From positions 1 to 41,731 of the IMG/VR virus record IMGVR_UViG_3300025901_000004: a DNA stretch of 41,731 nucleotides; one strand, 5' to 3'. A program made the position numbers and the translations under genes. Positions within the stretch are counted from its first letter, which is position 1. The number at the start of each line of letters is the position of its first letter. Shown here piece by piece: positions 9,501 to 18,242 of the stretch. The DNA comes from a virus. The notes under the pieces were generated by a model. The model was not told the origin of the DNA. It did no database searches and worked only from the letters and a program-made list of their open reading frames with translations.

Positions 9501-12146
9501 ATCAGTCCAATCGCCACTCCCGGGACCCACCCAGACATACCAAGCAGGGGTGCCGAGTGAGTTGGATCCCACCGTGCGCTGAAACAGCGAGTGATTGTGG
9601 TAGAATAGCAAATCAACGCCCCAGCTGCCGGAGTCCAGCACGCCGTCCATGGTCATGCGGAAAGCAGGCTCACCGGGGAGTGGATCGGTCAGCGCCCAGA
9701 CATGCACCGTGGTCGATGCCGCCCCTGGCGTTGTAGACGCATTGATTGTCGGGCCAATGCTGGAGATTTGCGTGCCCTCGGAGGACTCTACAGTGCCGAA
9801 CGGGTTTGCTACCGCGGTAAACGACGATCCGTTCCATGATGACCAGCCAGGGGTGCCGAATGCATTGCCAGCGGTCTGTTGGATGAACAGCGTATGTAAA
9901 TGGTAATACGCTTGCATGACGTTGGCGGTGCTGCCATTAGCGACGCCGTTCTGCACCATCTGCGCCGACGAATCGATCGTCCACTGATCAAGTGTAGCGC
10001 CCGCCGGTGAGCCCGGCGTCTGCGAGGCAAAGATCGTGGTCCCGGGGCCATTGATCGTCATGCCATCGGGACTCTCGGTTGCCACGATGCGCGGATCTGC
10101 GCCCAGCACCCACGCTGTGCCCGACCAAAAGAACCAGCTGCCGGTCGATGTCTGCTGCCAAACCTGGTGATCCCAATATAACAACAGCACGACATTCGAG
10201 CTGTCGGTGACGCCGCCGTGATTGACCTGGAAGCCGTTGGGCGGATTAGCGACCAATGAATAGGCAATCCCTGCCGCGTCGTGGAGCGAGCCAGAGGCGG
10301 TGGTCAACGTCGAGCCCTGCGCACTCTCGGTCGGGATCGTCGAACCCTGCGGAAAGATCACCAGCAGATGCACCGACGCGGTCAGCGAGAACGACAGCGT
10401 GGCGATGTTGGTGAGGGTGGCGACCGGCGTCTCGGCGGTCGTCGCATCGGTGGTCAGGTCATAGTGCACGACCTGTGCGAGGGTGCGGACGAAGGAGACC
10501 GTGACGGTGGCGCCGGTGCCAAGGATCGGTCGTTGTTCGTTCCATACGAAAAGAAAGAACGTGCCGCCGGAATTCTGATACAGGCGATGATGCCCGCCGG
10601 TCCACGGTGTTGCGTTGGACCCAGGCGCCTGCAATCCGGTGATAGTGTAGTCCAACTTTGACGGGCGGAAGGTTCGTTTCTTTGCGCCGGTATCTCCGGT
10701 CAATGCATACATCGCGCGTATCGTGCGCGCGGGCAGTCGTGGTGTGCCGGAGCCGCTATTTGGAAATAGCCCGACGCGGGTGAACGGTGAGTCGCCCGAT
10801 TGGCCGATGTCGAATAAGCTCTTCCAAAACCATGCCTCGTATCCTAGCCGGTGGAAGTTCAGCATGCCGAGCGCGGCATAGAGCGCGCCAAAGCTATCGT
10901 CGGTGGCATGGCTCGGGCTGTCGGTGTTGCCTGATGTCGGGTGCCACTCGCCCATAATCATGGGCTTGCCGAAATAGATACCGTGGCCGAGTGCGACATC
11001 GTCGGCATTGCCGCCGCGGCCTGCGCTGTCGTCGGCTTCCGGATCGAGTGTCGGAAAGAACCGCACCGAGGCAAGGCAGGACGAAGCGAGCAGGTCGGAC
11101 TTCTGCTGCGTCGTGAGATAGCTGGCGATTGCCGTCGATGTCTCAGGAGGAAGCGTGTTGTAGGTATACGACGGGCCAACGGTGGACACCGGGTGGCTCT
11201 TGGTGCTGGTCGGGTAGACGCCGCTATACAATGCCTGCTGCACTGCGACGCAGTTCGCCGCCGAGATGCTGCCATCGTTCGGCGTGTTCAATCCCTCGGC
11301 CCATGTCATCCAGCCGGTGCCGTCGGCGGATGATACCGCCATAGCGGCGAGCGATGTCGCATCGGCGCTGACCGCGCCACGTAGCAAAGAGACGGAGAAT
11401 TTACTGCCCGTCGCCGACGCAACGGTCGGGCACCAGGAGAGTTGGTTGGATCCTGCTCCGGTATCGCGGCCCGCGACGTGATATTCGCGCAGGTTGCAGG
11501 TCATGCCAGAGTTCGCCGTCAGCCACGTCAGCGCCGAGATGACTGACCCCGTGGTATAATCCGACACCCCCGCGCCCCACGGATTGGTCCCGGCAACCGA
11601 CTGCGAATACGTGACAACGCCGAAGCGCTCCATCATATCGGCAATACGCAGCGCGGTGGTTCCCGAGGCATCTCCCGAAAGCACTGCGCTATCTGCTCCG
11701 GAGCCCTCCGAGTAGACGGCAAAGCGCAGGGATGAGCCTGATGGGATGGCGACGCCCATTTGATTGCGCAGCGCGATCTTGAACGTGCCAGGCGGCAGCA
11801 TAACCCCTGGAAAACCGGCGTGCGGCGTGATGCTCGTCCCGGTGTTGATTTCGATTGTCGCATCCGGACCGCGTGCGGGAGCGGTCGCTGCGGCACCATC
11901 CTCGAAGGTCAGACCGCCATCGAGTGAGCGGAGCACCCAGACCTCAAGAAACGCATCAAGGCCGGGAGAGCATGCTCCCCCGGCGATAAATTCAATGTCT
12001 GCCCATACCGCACCTTGCGAATTGGCGAACGGCGCCGAGACCGCCAGCACATCGCTTGAGGACGATGCGAGGCCGGTCAATTCGGTCGATAGAGCGGTGA
12101 CGGGCGCGGTTAAATAGCTGCCGCTGCCGGCCCAACCATATTCCAA
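6516..12146 (-). CDS. Giant tail protein with two GH-A TIM-barrel domains and a GH16-like domain
   Basis: 1876 aa, TTG start with AAAGGG 7 nt upstream. Order: residues 1-150, docking sandwich (paralogue of the next gene); about 165-480, clan GH-A-like TIM barrel with candidate acid/base Glu284 (WAEGLN) and nucleophile Glu400 (IMGEWH); about 495-600, beta-sandwich; about 601-990, four repeats ending in a W-W-G-x-W pattern; about 1000-1058, Ig-like; about 1066-1322, GH16-like fold with the ExDxxE signature at 1179-1184 (EWDAFE); about 1355-1448, cadherin-like; about 1455-1780, a second GH-A-like barrel with nucleophile candidate Glu1695 (VIEYN) but Asn-Asn at 1581-1582 where Asn-Glu is expected; then a closing sandwich. 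It probably binds and degrades host surface polysaccharide. It directly follows the tape measure in the tail order. Substrate is unknown. Confidence 0.75.
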   Translation of the reverse strand: MEYGWAGSGSYLTAPVTALSTELTGLASSSSDVLAVSAPFANSQGAVWADIEFIAGGACSPGLDAFLEVWVLRSLDGGLTFEDGAAATAPARGPDATIEINTGTSITPHAGFPGVMLPPGTFKIALRNQMGVAIPSGSSLRFAVYSEGSGADSAVLSGDASGTTALRIADMMERFGVVTYSQSVAGTNPWGAGVSDYTTGSVISALTWLTANSGMTCNLREYHVAGRDTGAGSNQLSWCPTVASATGSKFSVSLLRGAVSADATSLAAMAVSSADGTGWMTWAEGLNTPNDGSISAANCVAVQQALYSGVYPTSTKSHPVSTVGPSYTYNTLPPETSTAIASYLTTQQKSDLLASSCLASVRFFPTLDPEADDSAGRGGNADDVALGHGIYFGKPMIMGEWHPTSGNTDSPSHATDDSFGALYAALGMLNFHRLGYEAWFWKSLFDIGQSGDSPFTRVGLFPNSGSGTPRLPARTIRAMYALTGDTGAKKRTFRPSKLDYTITGLQAPGSNATPWTGGHHRLYQNSGGTFFLFVWNEQRPILGTGATVTVSFVRTLAQVVHYDLTTDATTAETPVATLTNIATLSFSLTASVHLLVIFPQGSTIPTESAQGSTLTTASGSLHDAAGIAYSLVANPPNGFQVNHGGVTDSSNVVLLLYWDHQVWQQTSTGSWFFWSGTAWVLGADPRIVATESPDGMTINGPGTTIFASQTPGSPAGATLDQWTIDSSAQMVQNGVANGSTANVMQAYYHLHTLFIQQTAGNAFGTPGWSSWNGSSFTAVANPFGTVESSEGTQISSIGPTINASTTPGAASTTVHVWALTDPLPGEPAFRMTMDGVLDSGSWGVDLLFYHNHSLFQRTVGSNSLGTPAWYVWVGPGSGDWTDTSDPMPSQPTETTSGTFVTTVGTIILASRTPGQASAPGAPLDQWQINPDLSLSVNGSYDGTSANVAAMYYSGHFMYHTSPNSNQLGDVPGWWRWDGTAWIDVHDPRGTVPARAITLANIPQVIESQTFGVTGTLSGYTSPPSLQYRDGSGGFVALPVGAVVTATSFSFTHPAMTIGTASSPAPAAAVGFNLRTAGPGLTLGTNWFYSVDSSLATQGAGGVVTVKGDPNGYHANDHINMFNGSGLAVGGGAYIEVDMQLTGTVLGNSGTNGWPAVWCNGIEGVFGGYPNNKPDQVGIEWDAFEQMDATNTGPWNSGIILWDGSGHMFTNTDAGEPNGVFPTAGSNINQRHKYSWLWVAATASTQGYIKGYFDGVQVGRTFTWTPYQNTNWANTHSNPWSVIDTQHNRWMIGCGTDNTMIIYSFAVWQASDSGNVRVGVALPTQSGGGSGSTSSVSVRDAGNTAIQATSNTFTIIPAGALTLTGITLSGTTVVAGSGAGTPIGNIAVQASGGTFSGTLAVNDTAHFRIVGTALQLATTLAVGNYPINITATQPGASASPMVRSFTIQAAASGNTSVNFSAPTGKTLNKTMFGFSTSLYGGQWFTNATFRNTANTFLKPACLWFNCDWTLDVDFANGNMTNINAFLGNYRSFCQTGVRVIMGLATSDAPTVSASVAASRAANFASYLMNNGFSDIMDFSAGNNWQNHGVSQATMISYFNAISDALHGVNPSYRVWGPPQWDPTFYANSTFGNSPSMATRCAGVIWMSYHGGGPNTDLTTPLDTMYGGFGVATTDSSSQRSALANTPLANHPLAVIEYNMGENDTRSDTLAQNGRYMGAIYAACYLYGLFKNTTRMEFACWQNIVMYADEGVIGSRQQGGNLTAVTAAGYFLGKAGQSLFGPEYTVTTSIANLAILAVKPSSTTFAIMLINYDLTNARTVNLSVSAGGVPTGTITRWEIGKSSPGAPITPTPVIGTQASLATIAIASETVVILTGTLA
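9177..10346 (-). repeat. Four tandem approximately 95-residue W-W-G-x-W modules
   Basis: Residues about 601-990 of the large GH protein contain four similar modules. Each has an 'ES..GT.I...GP.I.AS.TPG' opening, an LDQW-type strand, a VNG/DG..AN turn, a YY..H strand and a W..W.G..W ending. They look like carbohydrate-binding or spacer modules. A related module appears inserted in the fibronectin-like domains of the 778-aa fibre. Boundaries are approximate. Confidence 0.65.
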
Positions 12147-12208
12147 TGGTGTGCCCTTTCATTATTGATATCAGTGGATTGGCGGGTAAGGAATGAATTG
12201 TTGTGTTT

Positions 12209-12237
12209 CGTATAACTATTTGTTAAAAACCATCCAA
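12209..12237 (-). promoter_or_regulatory. Candidate sigma70-like promoter for the tail-tip genes
   Basis: On the minus strand, TTGGAT (12237-12232) and TATACG (12214-12209) are separated by exactly 17 bp in the AT-rich gap upstream of the TTG start of the large GH gene. Four of six bases match the consensus in each box. This gap, between divergent genes, is one of the few AT-rich stretches in the window. On the plus strand a TATAAC lies at 12211-12216, but no -35 was found for it. Confidence 0.3.
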
Positions 12238-12248
12238 TGGAGGGAACA

Positions 12249-12623
12249 ATGCATCGGTTCGGAATTCTGGCGGCGGCTGCACTGCTTGCGGCATGCACGC
12301 CGACAACAACGCCTGTAGCGTCGCAAGCTGACATCCAAGCGGATTACGCCCGACAGGCGGCGTTGGAGGCTGGGTGGAGGCAAAACAATCCCGGCTACGA
12401 TCAGGCCACGCAGCCGCTAAGCCCGGCTGAGATGCAGGGTGCGCACGAACGGGAACGGATCATGCGGGCGGCGGCGTTGGAATGCCAATACCAGGCGAAT
12501 GCGGCGACCGTTAATCTGGCCAATGACGGCTCGCTGTTCTACGGCGTCATAAACCAGGGGTTCCAGGCGAACCAGTTGTATGCCCAATGCATGCAGATGC
12601 AGGCGGCACGAATGGGATACTAG
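12249..12623 (+). CDS. Small secreted lipoprotein, lone plus-strand passenger gene
   Basis: 124 aa. The ATG at 12249 is preferred over the in-frame ATG at 12237 because GGAGGG at 12239-12244 lies 4 nt before it. The N-terminus is a classic lipoprotein signal: positively charged MHR, a hydrophobic Ala/Leu stretch, then the lipobox LAAC, giving a lipidated Cys at about residue 16. The mature part is Gln/Ala-rich and probably helical, with two more Cys. It is the only complete plus-strand gene in the window, and its stop overlaps the tape-measure stop (a shared CTAG). Phage-borne lipoproteins in such islands often block superinfection by masking a receptor (T5 Llp, Cor-like proteins), but no specific homology is claimed. 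A host-derived lipoprotein is the alternative. Confidence 0.75.
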   Translation: MHRFGILAAAALLAACTPTTTPVASQADIQADYARQAALEAGWRQNNPGYDQATQPLSPAEMQGAHERERIMRAAALECQYQANAATVNLANDGSLFYGVINQGFQANQLYAQCMQMQAARMGY

Positions 12624-15600
12624 GCGGCAAGCCGATCAGGCATTGCCGAACCTGCGGCGACCTGAGCGCGCAGGCCCGCCACCTCACTTTTCAGGGCGGC
12701 AATCGCGTCCACCAGGGTCTGCGTCTGGGTGCGGGTCTCTAGCGCATAGACCGAAGCCGTTAAGGTATCTTCTGGCACTGCTGCCACCTGTCCCAGCGTA
12801 TCGGTGACGAGGCGGAACAGGTTTGCGTAGCCTTCGCCTGACCCGTAGACCGCACGACCGGCGTTCAGCAGAGTGTCAGAATAGGACGAGAGCTTTGCGT
12901 AGCTTTCCGCGTTGCCGGCCCGCGCCGCACCAGAGACGGCGTTGAACTCCTTCTGGGCGGCGTCGAGCTGTTGCAGCGGTGACAGTGGCGATTGGCCGCC
13001 GTATTGGAGATTTCGCGAGTAATCCGTGAGCTGTGTCACCAGCCCGGTCGCACTCTGCCGTGCGCGATCCATCGCCGCCTTCTGATCTGCTACGATCGCA
13101 TCGTTTGCCTGTTTCTGGACGGCCAGCCGTTCGAGGCCCAGAGTTTTTTCCAAGGCCGCGGACGAGATGGAGAAGTCAATCAGTTGGGTGTAGACATCGC
13201 CATACATTGCCTGGAATTGGTCCCGGAGCTGGGCGCGCTGTTGCTGTGCTTGCGCGTCAAAGGCCGCCAGATTGGCGTTTAGTATCTGCGCGGGATCGCC
13301 AGAGAGTGTCGCGCTGGCCTGCTGCTGTCGTATAGCAAGCCCGATTTCGATATCCCTCGTTTGCTGCACCGCCGCTTCATACTTGGCGCTAAACTGTCTC
13401 TGAATGGCCAGTCGCTCCTGCGCTAGGGAGACGTCCAGTCGCACCGACGATTCGGCGAATTCCTTCGTTTGCAGGCCCAGTGCGCCAAACATACCCGTGA
13501 ACGTCGCCTCGAGCTGCCTGCGCTGCTGATCGGCTGCTAGATCAAATGCAGCCAGCGATGCTACCAAGGAACCCAGTCGATTGTCAGAAAGCGCCGCACC
13601 AGCCTGGATCTGCCTTACCACCAAGGCATTAACGGTATCTGCCGCCTGCCGCAGTGTCGCGACATACGCCTCATCAAACTGTTTCAGGATAGCCAGCCGC
13701 TCGGCTCCGAGCGTGCGCTCCAGCGACGCCATATGCAGACCGAAACCCTCGGTCTCGGTAACCGCGTCGCCATACACCGCCTTAAGCTGATCCGACAATT
13801 GCGTGCGCTGTTGCTGCGCCTGTATGTCGAAGTTCGTCACATTAGCGTTTAATTGGTCAAAGGGGGAGGACGCGGTAGCGCTTATATAGCGCGCGTTAAG
13901 ACCGGCATCGATATCCCTAAACTGCTGTTCGGCCTGCTGCTGCGCTTTGGCAATCTGTTGCTCGCGCTTTGTGGTTAGTTCTTCTTCAGCATATCCAAGA
14001 TCATGGGCAGTGGCGATAGCCGGATCGAACGCCGCTGCGATCTGATCGATCGCCTGTTGCAGCGAGCCGACGTTCTCCCCGTATTTGCGCATCGCCGGAA
14101 GCGTCCGTTCCATGAACGTGCGCACCTTATCCACTGCCTGGCCCAGGTCAGTGAACGTCTGGAACGTTTTGTTGTTGATATAACGATTGAGCACATCGGT
14201 TTCGTCTGCGCCGAATACTCCCGCCTGAGCGCCGAACTTGAGATTGGAGAACACGTCGGTGACCGATTGCCCGGCAAGACCAGCCGGGTTCTTTGCCTGA
14301 CCGAAGAAGCCGAGGCCTCCTGCGTATCCAGCCGGGGGCGGATTTCGCACGCCGAGAACCTGGACGCCTAGGGTGTTGAGGTTCTGGTTGAATGCCCCGA
14401 CTTCGTTCTGGATGGCCTGGAGATTCGATGGGCTTAGCTGGCTTGCAGACAAGCGCGGATCAACCGACAGTTGGCCGTTCGCGCCGATTCCGACGAACGT
14501 CGCCTGATAGGGAGACGCCGGCTTAGGTCCGATCAAGCCACCACCGCCGCCACCGATCAGGCCGCCAATGATGGCGCCTGGGATCGCGCCAATGCCGAAG
14601 AATGCGCTGCCGATCGCTGCGCCGGCTGCAGCTCCTGCGCCCGCGCCGATCATTGGCCCTGGACCGGTTTTCCCGAGCGCGCCTTGAATTAATCCGCCCG
14701 CTAGCGAGCCCGCGCCAAAGCCGCCGAGCACGCCGGTCGCCAGACCGCCGATGGAAGCGCCGCCGAGTATCCCGGTTCCCGATGGGGATATGCCTGTCGC
14801 CGCAACGTCACTCAAGGTCGCTGGCCCAAACCCGACCCCCTCGCCCGCCAGATTGGATAGTGCCAGGTTGGTGCCGAGAGATTGCGCCTCTATTGCCGAC
14901 GTGCCGAACAGACCGCCCTGAAAGAACGAGGTAACGGGACCCAAGTTGCCGCCGATGCCACCAGGCGAAAAGATGCCCGCGTTGCCGAAGTTCGGCGAAA
15001 TGCCGTTCCACAGCCGCCCCAGGCCCCCGAATATGCCATTGCCGTTGAACAGGTTGTAGCCCTGATATGCGGCGCCACCGACCTGTAGCAGGCTGCCAGC
15101 ACCGCCACCACCACCACCACCACCGCCACCTGCGCCGATCGCACCAAGCACAGAGAATAGGTCCGGCTGCGCCTGTCCGAGACCGAGGAAGTTTCTCAGA
15201 GGGTTCAGAATTGCCAGCTTGATCAGCTCTTGCACAATTTCCGCAATTATAGACTTGACGACGTTGCGGAAGCTGACAGCCGCGCCCTGGCCCGACAAGA
15301 ACGCGTTACTGATAGCCTGGCTGATCTGGTTCATCGCGGTATCGACGAAATTACCCAGTTCGTCGAACGACGCCTGCGCCAGCCGGTTCTCCTCGCGCAC
15401 CCGCGCCAAATCTGCGGCAGATTGTAACAGGCGCTGGCCATATTCGCTTTCGGTGCTGATGCCTTTTTGTTTTAGATCCTGCTCAATCTTTAGTTGCTCG
15501 ATGATGGTCGTGCGTTCAACGGCATTTTTGCCGATGGCCGCGGTCTCTGCCTCAATTACCTTGACTTGGTTTTCGTTACTCTTAGCTTCTCTCTGCACGG

Positions 15601-17587
15601 CAGTTTGGTTTTGCGCGTCAACCAGGCGCAGGTTGGCTTGCGTCTGTTTATCAATGGCTTCGGCTATTTGGTCAGCCGATAGTTTCCGGGTGTCTTTGCT
15701 GAGGATATCCTCTTGCGCTTTATAGGCAGCATTAAGCTGATTGACGGCGGCTCCACCCTGGTCGGCAGCTTTGGCTACAGCGATGAGTTGATCGGCTTGC
15801 AGGTTGGTCTTTTGGGCGGCGCGGTCGAGCGCGGCGGCCAGATCCTCTGAGGCGTCCTTATGGCCCTGCGTCGCCTTGATTGCGGCTTCGAGCTTCTTAT
15901 TCAGATCGAAGATGGCGTTGTCGAACGCCTTGACCTCTGTCGGATCGGTGGCGAGTTTCTTCTGCGCCCGCATGTTGCTGAGCGCAGCGGTGATATCCTC
16001 GATGTCTTTCTTAGGACCCGCAGTGTTGTAGGCCTGCCGCAGGGTGCTCTGATATCGCGCACCGGAAGCGATGGATGACGCCGATGGCTGGCTGGGGCCA
16101 AAGATCTCGGGTGGACCGAACAGATCGCTGCCTGCCCGGTAGTTCTCGCCGCCGAGAGCAGCCGCAGACGCCCCGCTCGCGCCGGGCAGTGTCCCACCCG
16201 AGATCACCCGGCCGTATTCGTCGACCATCGGCAGTCCGCCGCCGCCGAGATTGGACGGGATATACTTCTTGGCAGCGGCGCCAAGATCGCCAATCGCCTT
16301 GATCATCTCGGCGACCATCTGGATCGCGGTCGCCGCAGCGGTCTGGAACGCGTGGCCGATGGCTTCGCCGAAGGTGCTGCTGGAACCAGTGAGATCGTCG
16401 AATGCCTGATCGAGGCCTTTCATAGCCTTTTGGATGTCGGTGGTGGCCAGCTCACTGCCCCTGACCGCATCTTCGACCGTCTTGAGCAGGGCGGCGTAGC
16501 CCTCGGCCGAGTGGCCGGACTTCTGCATCTGCTGGATTTGGTTTTCTAGGCTCGCGGTCAGTCCTGGCAGATGCTTATCGGCCAGATCCTTGGCAACGTC
16601 GCCGGGTTCGAGAAGCGCCTTGGCGAGGAGCTTGGCGTTGTCCACCGCGGTGCCGCCAAGCACCAGCGACATCTGCGTCGCAACCACACCAAGATGTTCT
16701 AATTGATCGCGGGTCCCACCCCAGCCCGGCGACTTGGCAATCTGCTCCACGGCGGCAGTGGAGTCAGCACGCGCTGTATCCATTGCGCGAGAGACCGAAC
16801 GGCCGGCTGCAACAACGTCCTCCGACAGTCCTTGAAAATCGGCCCGCGAGCCGCGCAAGGAGTTGCCGATGGTGTTGAGCTGACGCTCAGCGCTTTCGGT
16901 TTGCACGCCAAAGGCGACGACAGCAGCGCCCGCAGCGGTGAAGGCGGTGATAGCCAGCCCGAGTGGGGACAACAGCTTTGAGGCGATAGCCCCAGCCATC
17001 TCGCCGAAGCTCACGCCCATCTGCTTATTGACCTGCGCCACCTGCGAGCCCTGTTGGATCAGGGTGCGGAAGACCGGCTGGCCGGTCGCCAGAGCCTGGA
17101 ACACGTCGATTGACTGCGTGCCAAGATCCCGCATTGCAAAGCCGAGCGCTTTGTTCTGCGTCGTCGCTTCCCCGGCTGTGGTGTTATACTGCTCGTGCGC
17201 CTTTCGCAGGCTATCCACCTTGGCTGTGGCGAGCGGCAATAGCGCATTGTATTTGTCCACCTCGCTGCCACCGGCAGCAATGCGCGCATTTAATTTAGTA
17301 AGATCGGCTTCAGCCCGCCGTAGGCTTGCTCCGAGCGGATCAATCGAGCGTTGCAGCGTGTTAAATCCACGCGACGACGCGTTGTTGGCGGATGCTTCTA
17401 ACTTCCCAAGGCCGGCGGAGACCGAGTCAGTTGCGGCTTTGAGCTGCGCCGACATATCCGTGGCGGTGTCACCCAGATGATCCAGCGCGACGCTGGCCTG
17501 ATCGGCGGGCGCGGTTACCCTGTCGACAAATTCTCCAACGAATTGATACGTCTCGGAATACGTGCCCGACGAAAACGTGCCCGACAT
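12620..17587 (-). CDS. Tail tape measure protein
   Basis: 1655 aa, ATG start just after the preceding stop (TGAGATG). Length sets tail length, and at this size the tail should be long. Residues about 130-400 match the lambda gpH/TMP family type (LGFAMRDLGTQS.D.FQALATGQPVFRTLIQQGSQ, then a hydrophobic LGLAITAFTAAGAAVVAF). The N-terminus and middle are rich in coiled coil. A run of Gly near 826 and a long Ala/Gly/Ile hydrophobic stretch at about 940-1020 could insert into the host membrane during DNA entry. Residues about 1205-1500 carry three approximately 90-residue repeats (Q..A..L, LA.FD..AQQQR.QL, LE.TL..ERLAI). It follows the chaperone genes as expected. No hydrolase motif was seen. Confidence 0.93.
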   Translation of the reverse strand: MSGTFSSGTYSETYQFVGEFVDRVTAPADQASVALDHLGDTATDMSAQLKAATDSVSAGLGKLEASANNASSRGFNTLQRSIDPLGASLRRAEADLTKLNARIAAGGSEVDKYNALLPLATAKVDSLRKAHEQYNTTAGEATTQNKALGFAMRDLGTQSIDVFQALATGQPVFRTLIQQGSQVAQVNKQMGVSFGEMAGAIASKLLSPLGLAITAFTAAGAAVVAFGVQTESAERQLNTIGNSLRGSRADFQGLSEDVVAAGRSVSRAMDTARADSTAAVEQIAKSPGWGGTRDQLEHLGVVATQMSLVLGGTAVDNAKLLAKALLEPGDVAKDLADKHLPGLTASLENQIQQMQKSGHSAEGYAALLKTVEDAVRGSELATTDIQKAMKGLDQAFDDLTGSSSTFGEAIGHAFQTAAATAIQMVAEMIKAIGDLGAAAKKYIPSNLGGGGLPMVDEYGRVISGGTLPGASGASAAALGGENYRAGSDLFGPPEIFGPSQPSASSIASGARYQSTLRQAYNTAGPKKDIEDITAALSNMRAQKKLATDPTEVKAFDNAIFDLNKKLEAAIKATQGHKDASEDLAAALDRAAQKTNLQADQLIAVAKAADQGGAAVNQLNAAYKAQEDILSKDTRKLSADQIAEAIDKQTQANLRLVDAQNQTAVQREAKSNENQVKVIEAETAAIGKNAVERTTIIEQLKIEQDLKQKGISTESEYGQRLLQSAADLARVREENRLAQASFDELGNFVDTAMNQISQAISNAFLSGQGAAVSFRNVVKSIIAEIVQELIKLAILNPLRNFLGLGQAQPDLFSVLGAIGAGGGGGGGGGGAGSLLQVGGAAYQGYNLFNGNGIFGGLGRLWNGISPNFGNAGIFSPGGIGGNLGPVTSFFQGGLFGTSAIEAQSLGTNLALSNLAGEGVGFGPATLSDVAATGISPSGTGILGGASIGGLATGVLGGFGAGSLAGGLIQGALGKTGPGPMIGAGAGAAAGAAIGSAFFGIGAIPGAIIGGLIGGGGGGLIGPKPASPYQATFVGIGANGQLSVDPRLSASQLSPSNLQAIQNEVGAFNQNLNTLGVQVLGVRNPPPAGYAGGLGFFGQAKNPAGLAGQSVTDVFSNLKFGAQAGVFGADETDVLNRYINNKTFQTFTDLGQAVDKVRTFMERTLPAMRKYGENVGSLQQAIDQIAAAFDPAIATAHDLGYAEEELTTKREQQIAKAQQQAEQQFRDIDAGLNARYISATASSPFDQLNANVTNFDIQAQQQRTQLSDQLKAVYGDAVTETEGFGLHMASLERTLGAERLAILKQFDEAYVATLRQAADTVNALVVRQIQAGAALSDNRLGSLVASLAAFDLAADQQRRQLEATFTGMFGALGLQTKEFAESSVRLDVSLAQERLAIQRQFSAKYEAAVQQTRDIEIGLAIRQQQASATLSGDPAQILNANLAAFDAQAQQQRAQLRDQFQAMYGDVYTQLIDFSISSAALEKTLGLERLAVQKQANDAIVADQKAAMDRARQSATGLVTQLTDYSRNLQYGGQSPLSPLQQLDAAQKEFNAVSGAARAGNAESYAKLSSYSDTLLNAGRAVYGSGEGYANLFRLVTDTLGQVAAVPEDTLTASVYALETRTQTQTLVDAIAALKSEVAGLRAQVAAGSAMPDRLAA
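13020..13985 (-). repeat. Three approximately 90-residue coiled-coil repeats in the tape measure
   Basis: Each unit has an R-D-I..GL..R alpha start, L..NLAAFD-like and AQQQR.QL..QF..M/VYG motifs, and an LE.TLG.ERLAI.KQF ending. Such tandem helical repeats are how tape measures change length by unit gain or loss. Boundaries are approximate. Confidence 0.6.
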
Positions 17588-17588
17588 C

Positions 17589-18242
17589 TCAGCTCGCCCG
17601 AAGCGAGATTACGACGCTAGGATACAGCATCTCGCCTCCTGGTGGTCGTTTCAGATGATACGGGACGGGGAACCGGTTGCTGGACGCGCCGGACAACGAT
17701 ACGAACTTACGGAGCACAACGAGCCCGGAGAAGCGCGACTTGGTGGCCCGCGCCACAATCTCGGTAATCAGGTAAGGAGCGCGCCCGACGCCGCGTCCCG
17801 TGCCCTGTTCAAGGCGTCGGGCATACGGCGTGATGTTCACCACGATCGCTTCCTGCGCATTGGGTGGAACGTGTGCCTCGTCAGCTTCCTGGCCGTTGAC
17901 GAAGATGCGCCACGACGCGGCGTAGGTTCCCGACTTGCTGATGCGCTGCGATGCCTGCCGCGCCGCCTCTAGAGCATAGGCCGCCGCTTGAGCCAGCGAC
18001 GATCCCTTGTATAGGATTATCCCCGGCTTTCCTGCGGCGATCTTGACGGTGGTTTCCGGCGCGCCCTGCGCCCCGTCGACAAAGCGAATGTTCGCCTCAG
18101 GAAGCTTACCGTCCGCGACCAGCGTTGCATGCCGCGTCTTCGCGATGGTTCCCGCCAAGAGGCCGAGCTGTTTTGGCGAAAGCGCGCCATCGAGCTTGAC
18201 CCTGACGATCTGCTTGCGGAGCGCGTCACCCAACTGCGCCAC
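17589..18242 (-). CDS. HK97-gp10-like putative neck/tail-completion protein
   Basis: 217 aa, GTG start immediately after the chaperone stop, so coupled. The middle (about 105-160) reads SWRIFVNGQEA..., VVNITPYARRLEQGTG: a strand, then 'PYAR-LE-G', the hallmark of HK97 gp10-like neck or tail-completion proteins. The N-terminal part is a short helix-rich segment and the C-terminus is basic with several Pro. It lies between the tail assembly chaperone and the tape measure, whereas gp10-like genes usually sit nearer the connector genes, so the position is a little odd. The assignment rests on one motif and the context. Confidence 0.5.
   Translation of the reverse strand: MAQLGDALRKQIVRVKLDGALSPKQLGLLAGTIAKTRHATLVADGKLPEANIRFVDGAQGAPETTVKIAAGKPGIILYKGSSLAQAAAYALEAARQASQRISKSGTYAASWRIFVNGQEADEAHVPPNAQEAIVVNITPYARRLEQGTGRGVGRAPYLITEIVARATKSRFSGLVVLRKFVSLSGASSNRFPVPYHLKRPPGGEMLYPSVVISLRAS

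Noticed and set aside
12211-12216. TATAAC as -10 of a plus-strand promoter for the lipoprotein gene
   Set aside because: No -35-like sequence at 16-18 bp and no extended -10; the minus-strand reading of the same spot is the better match.
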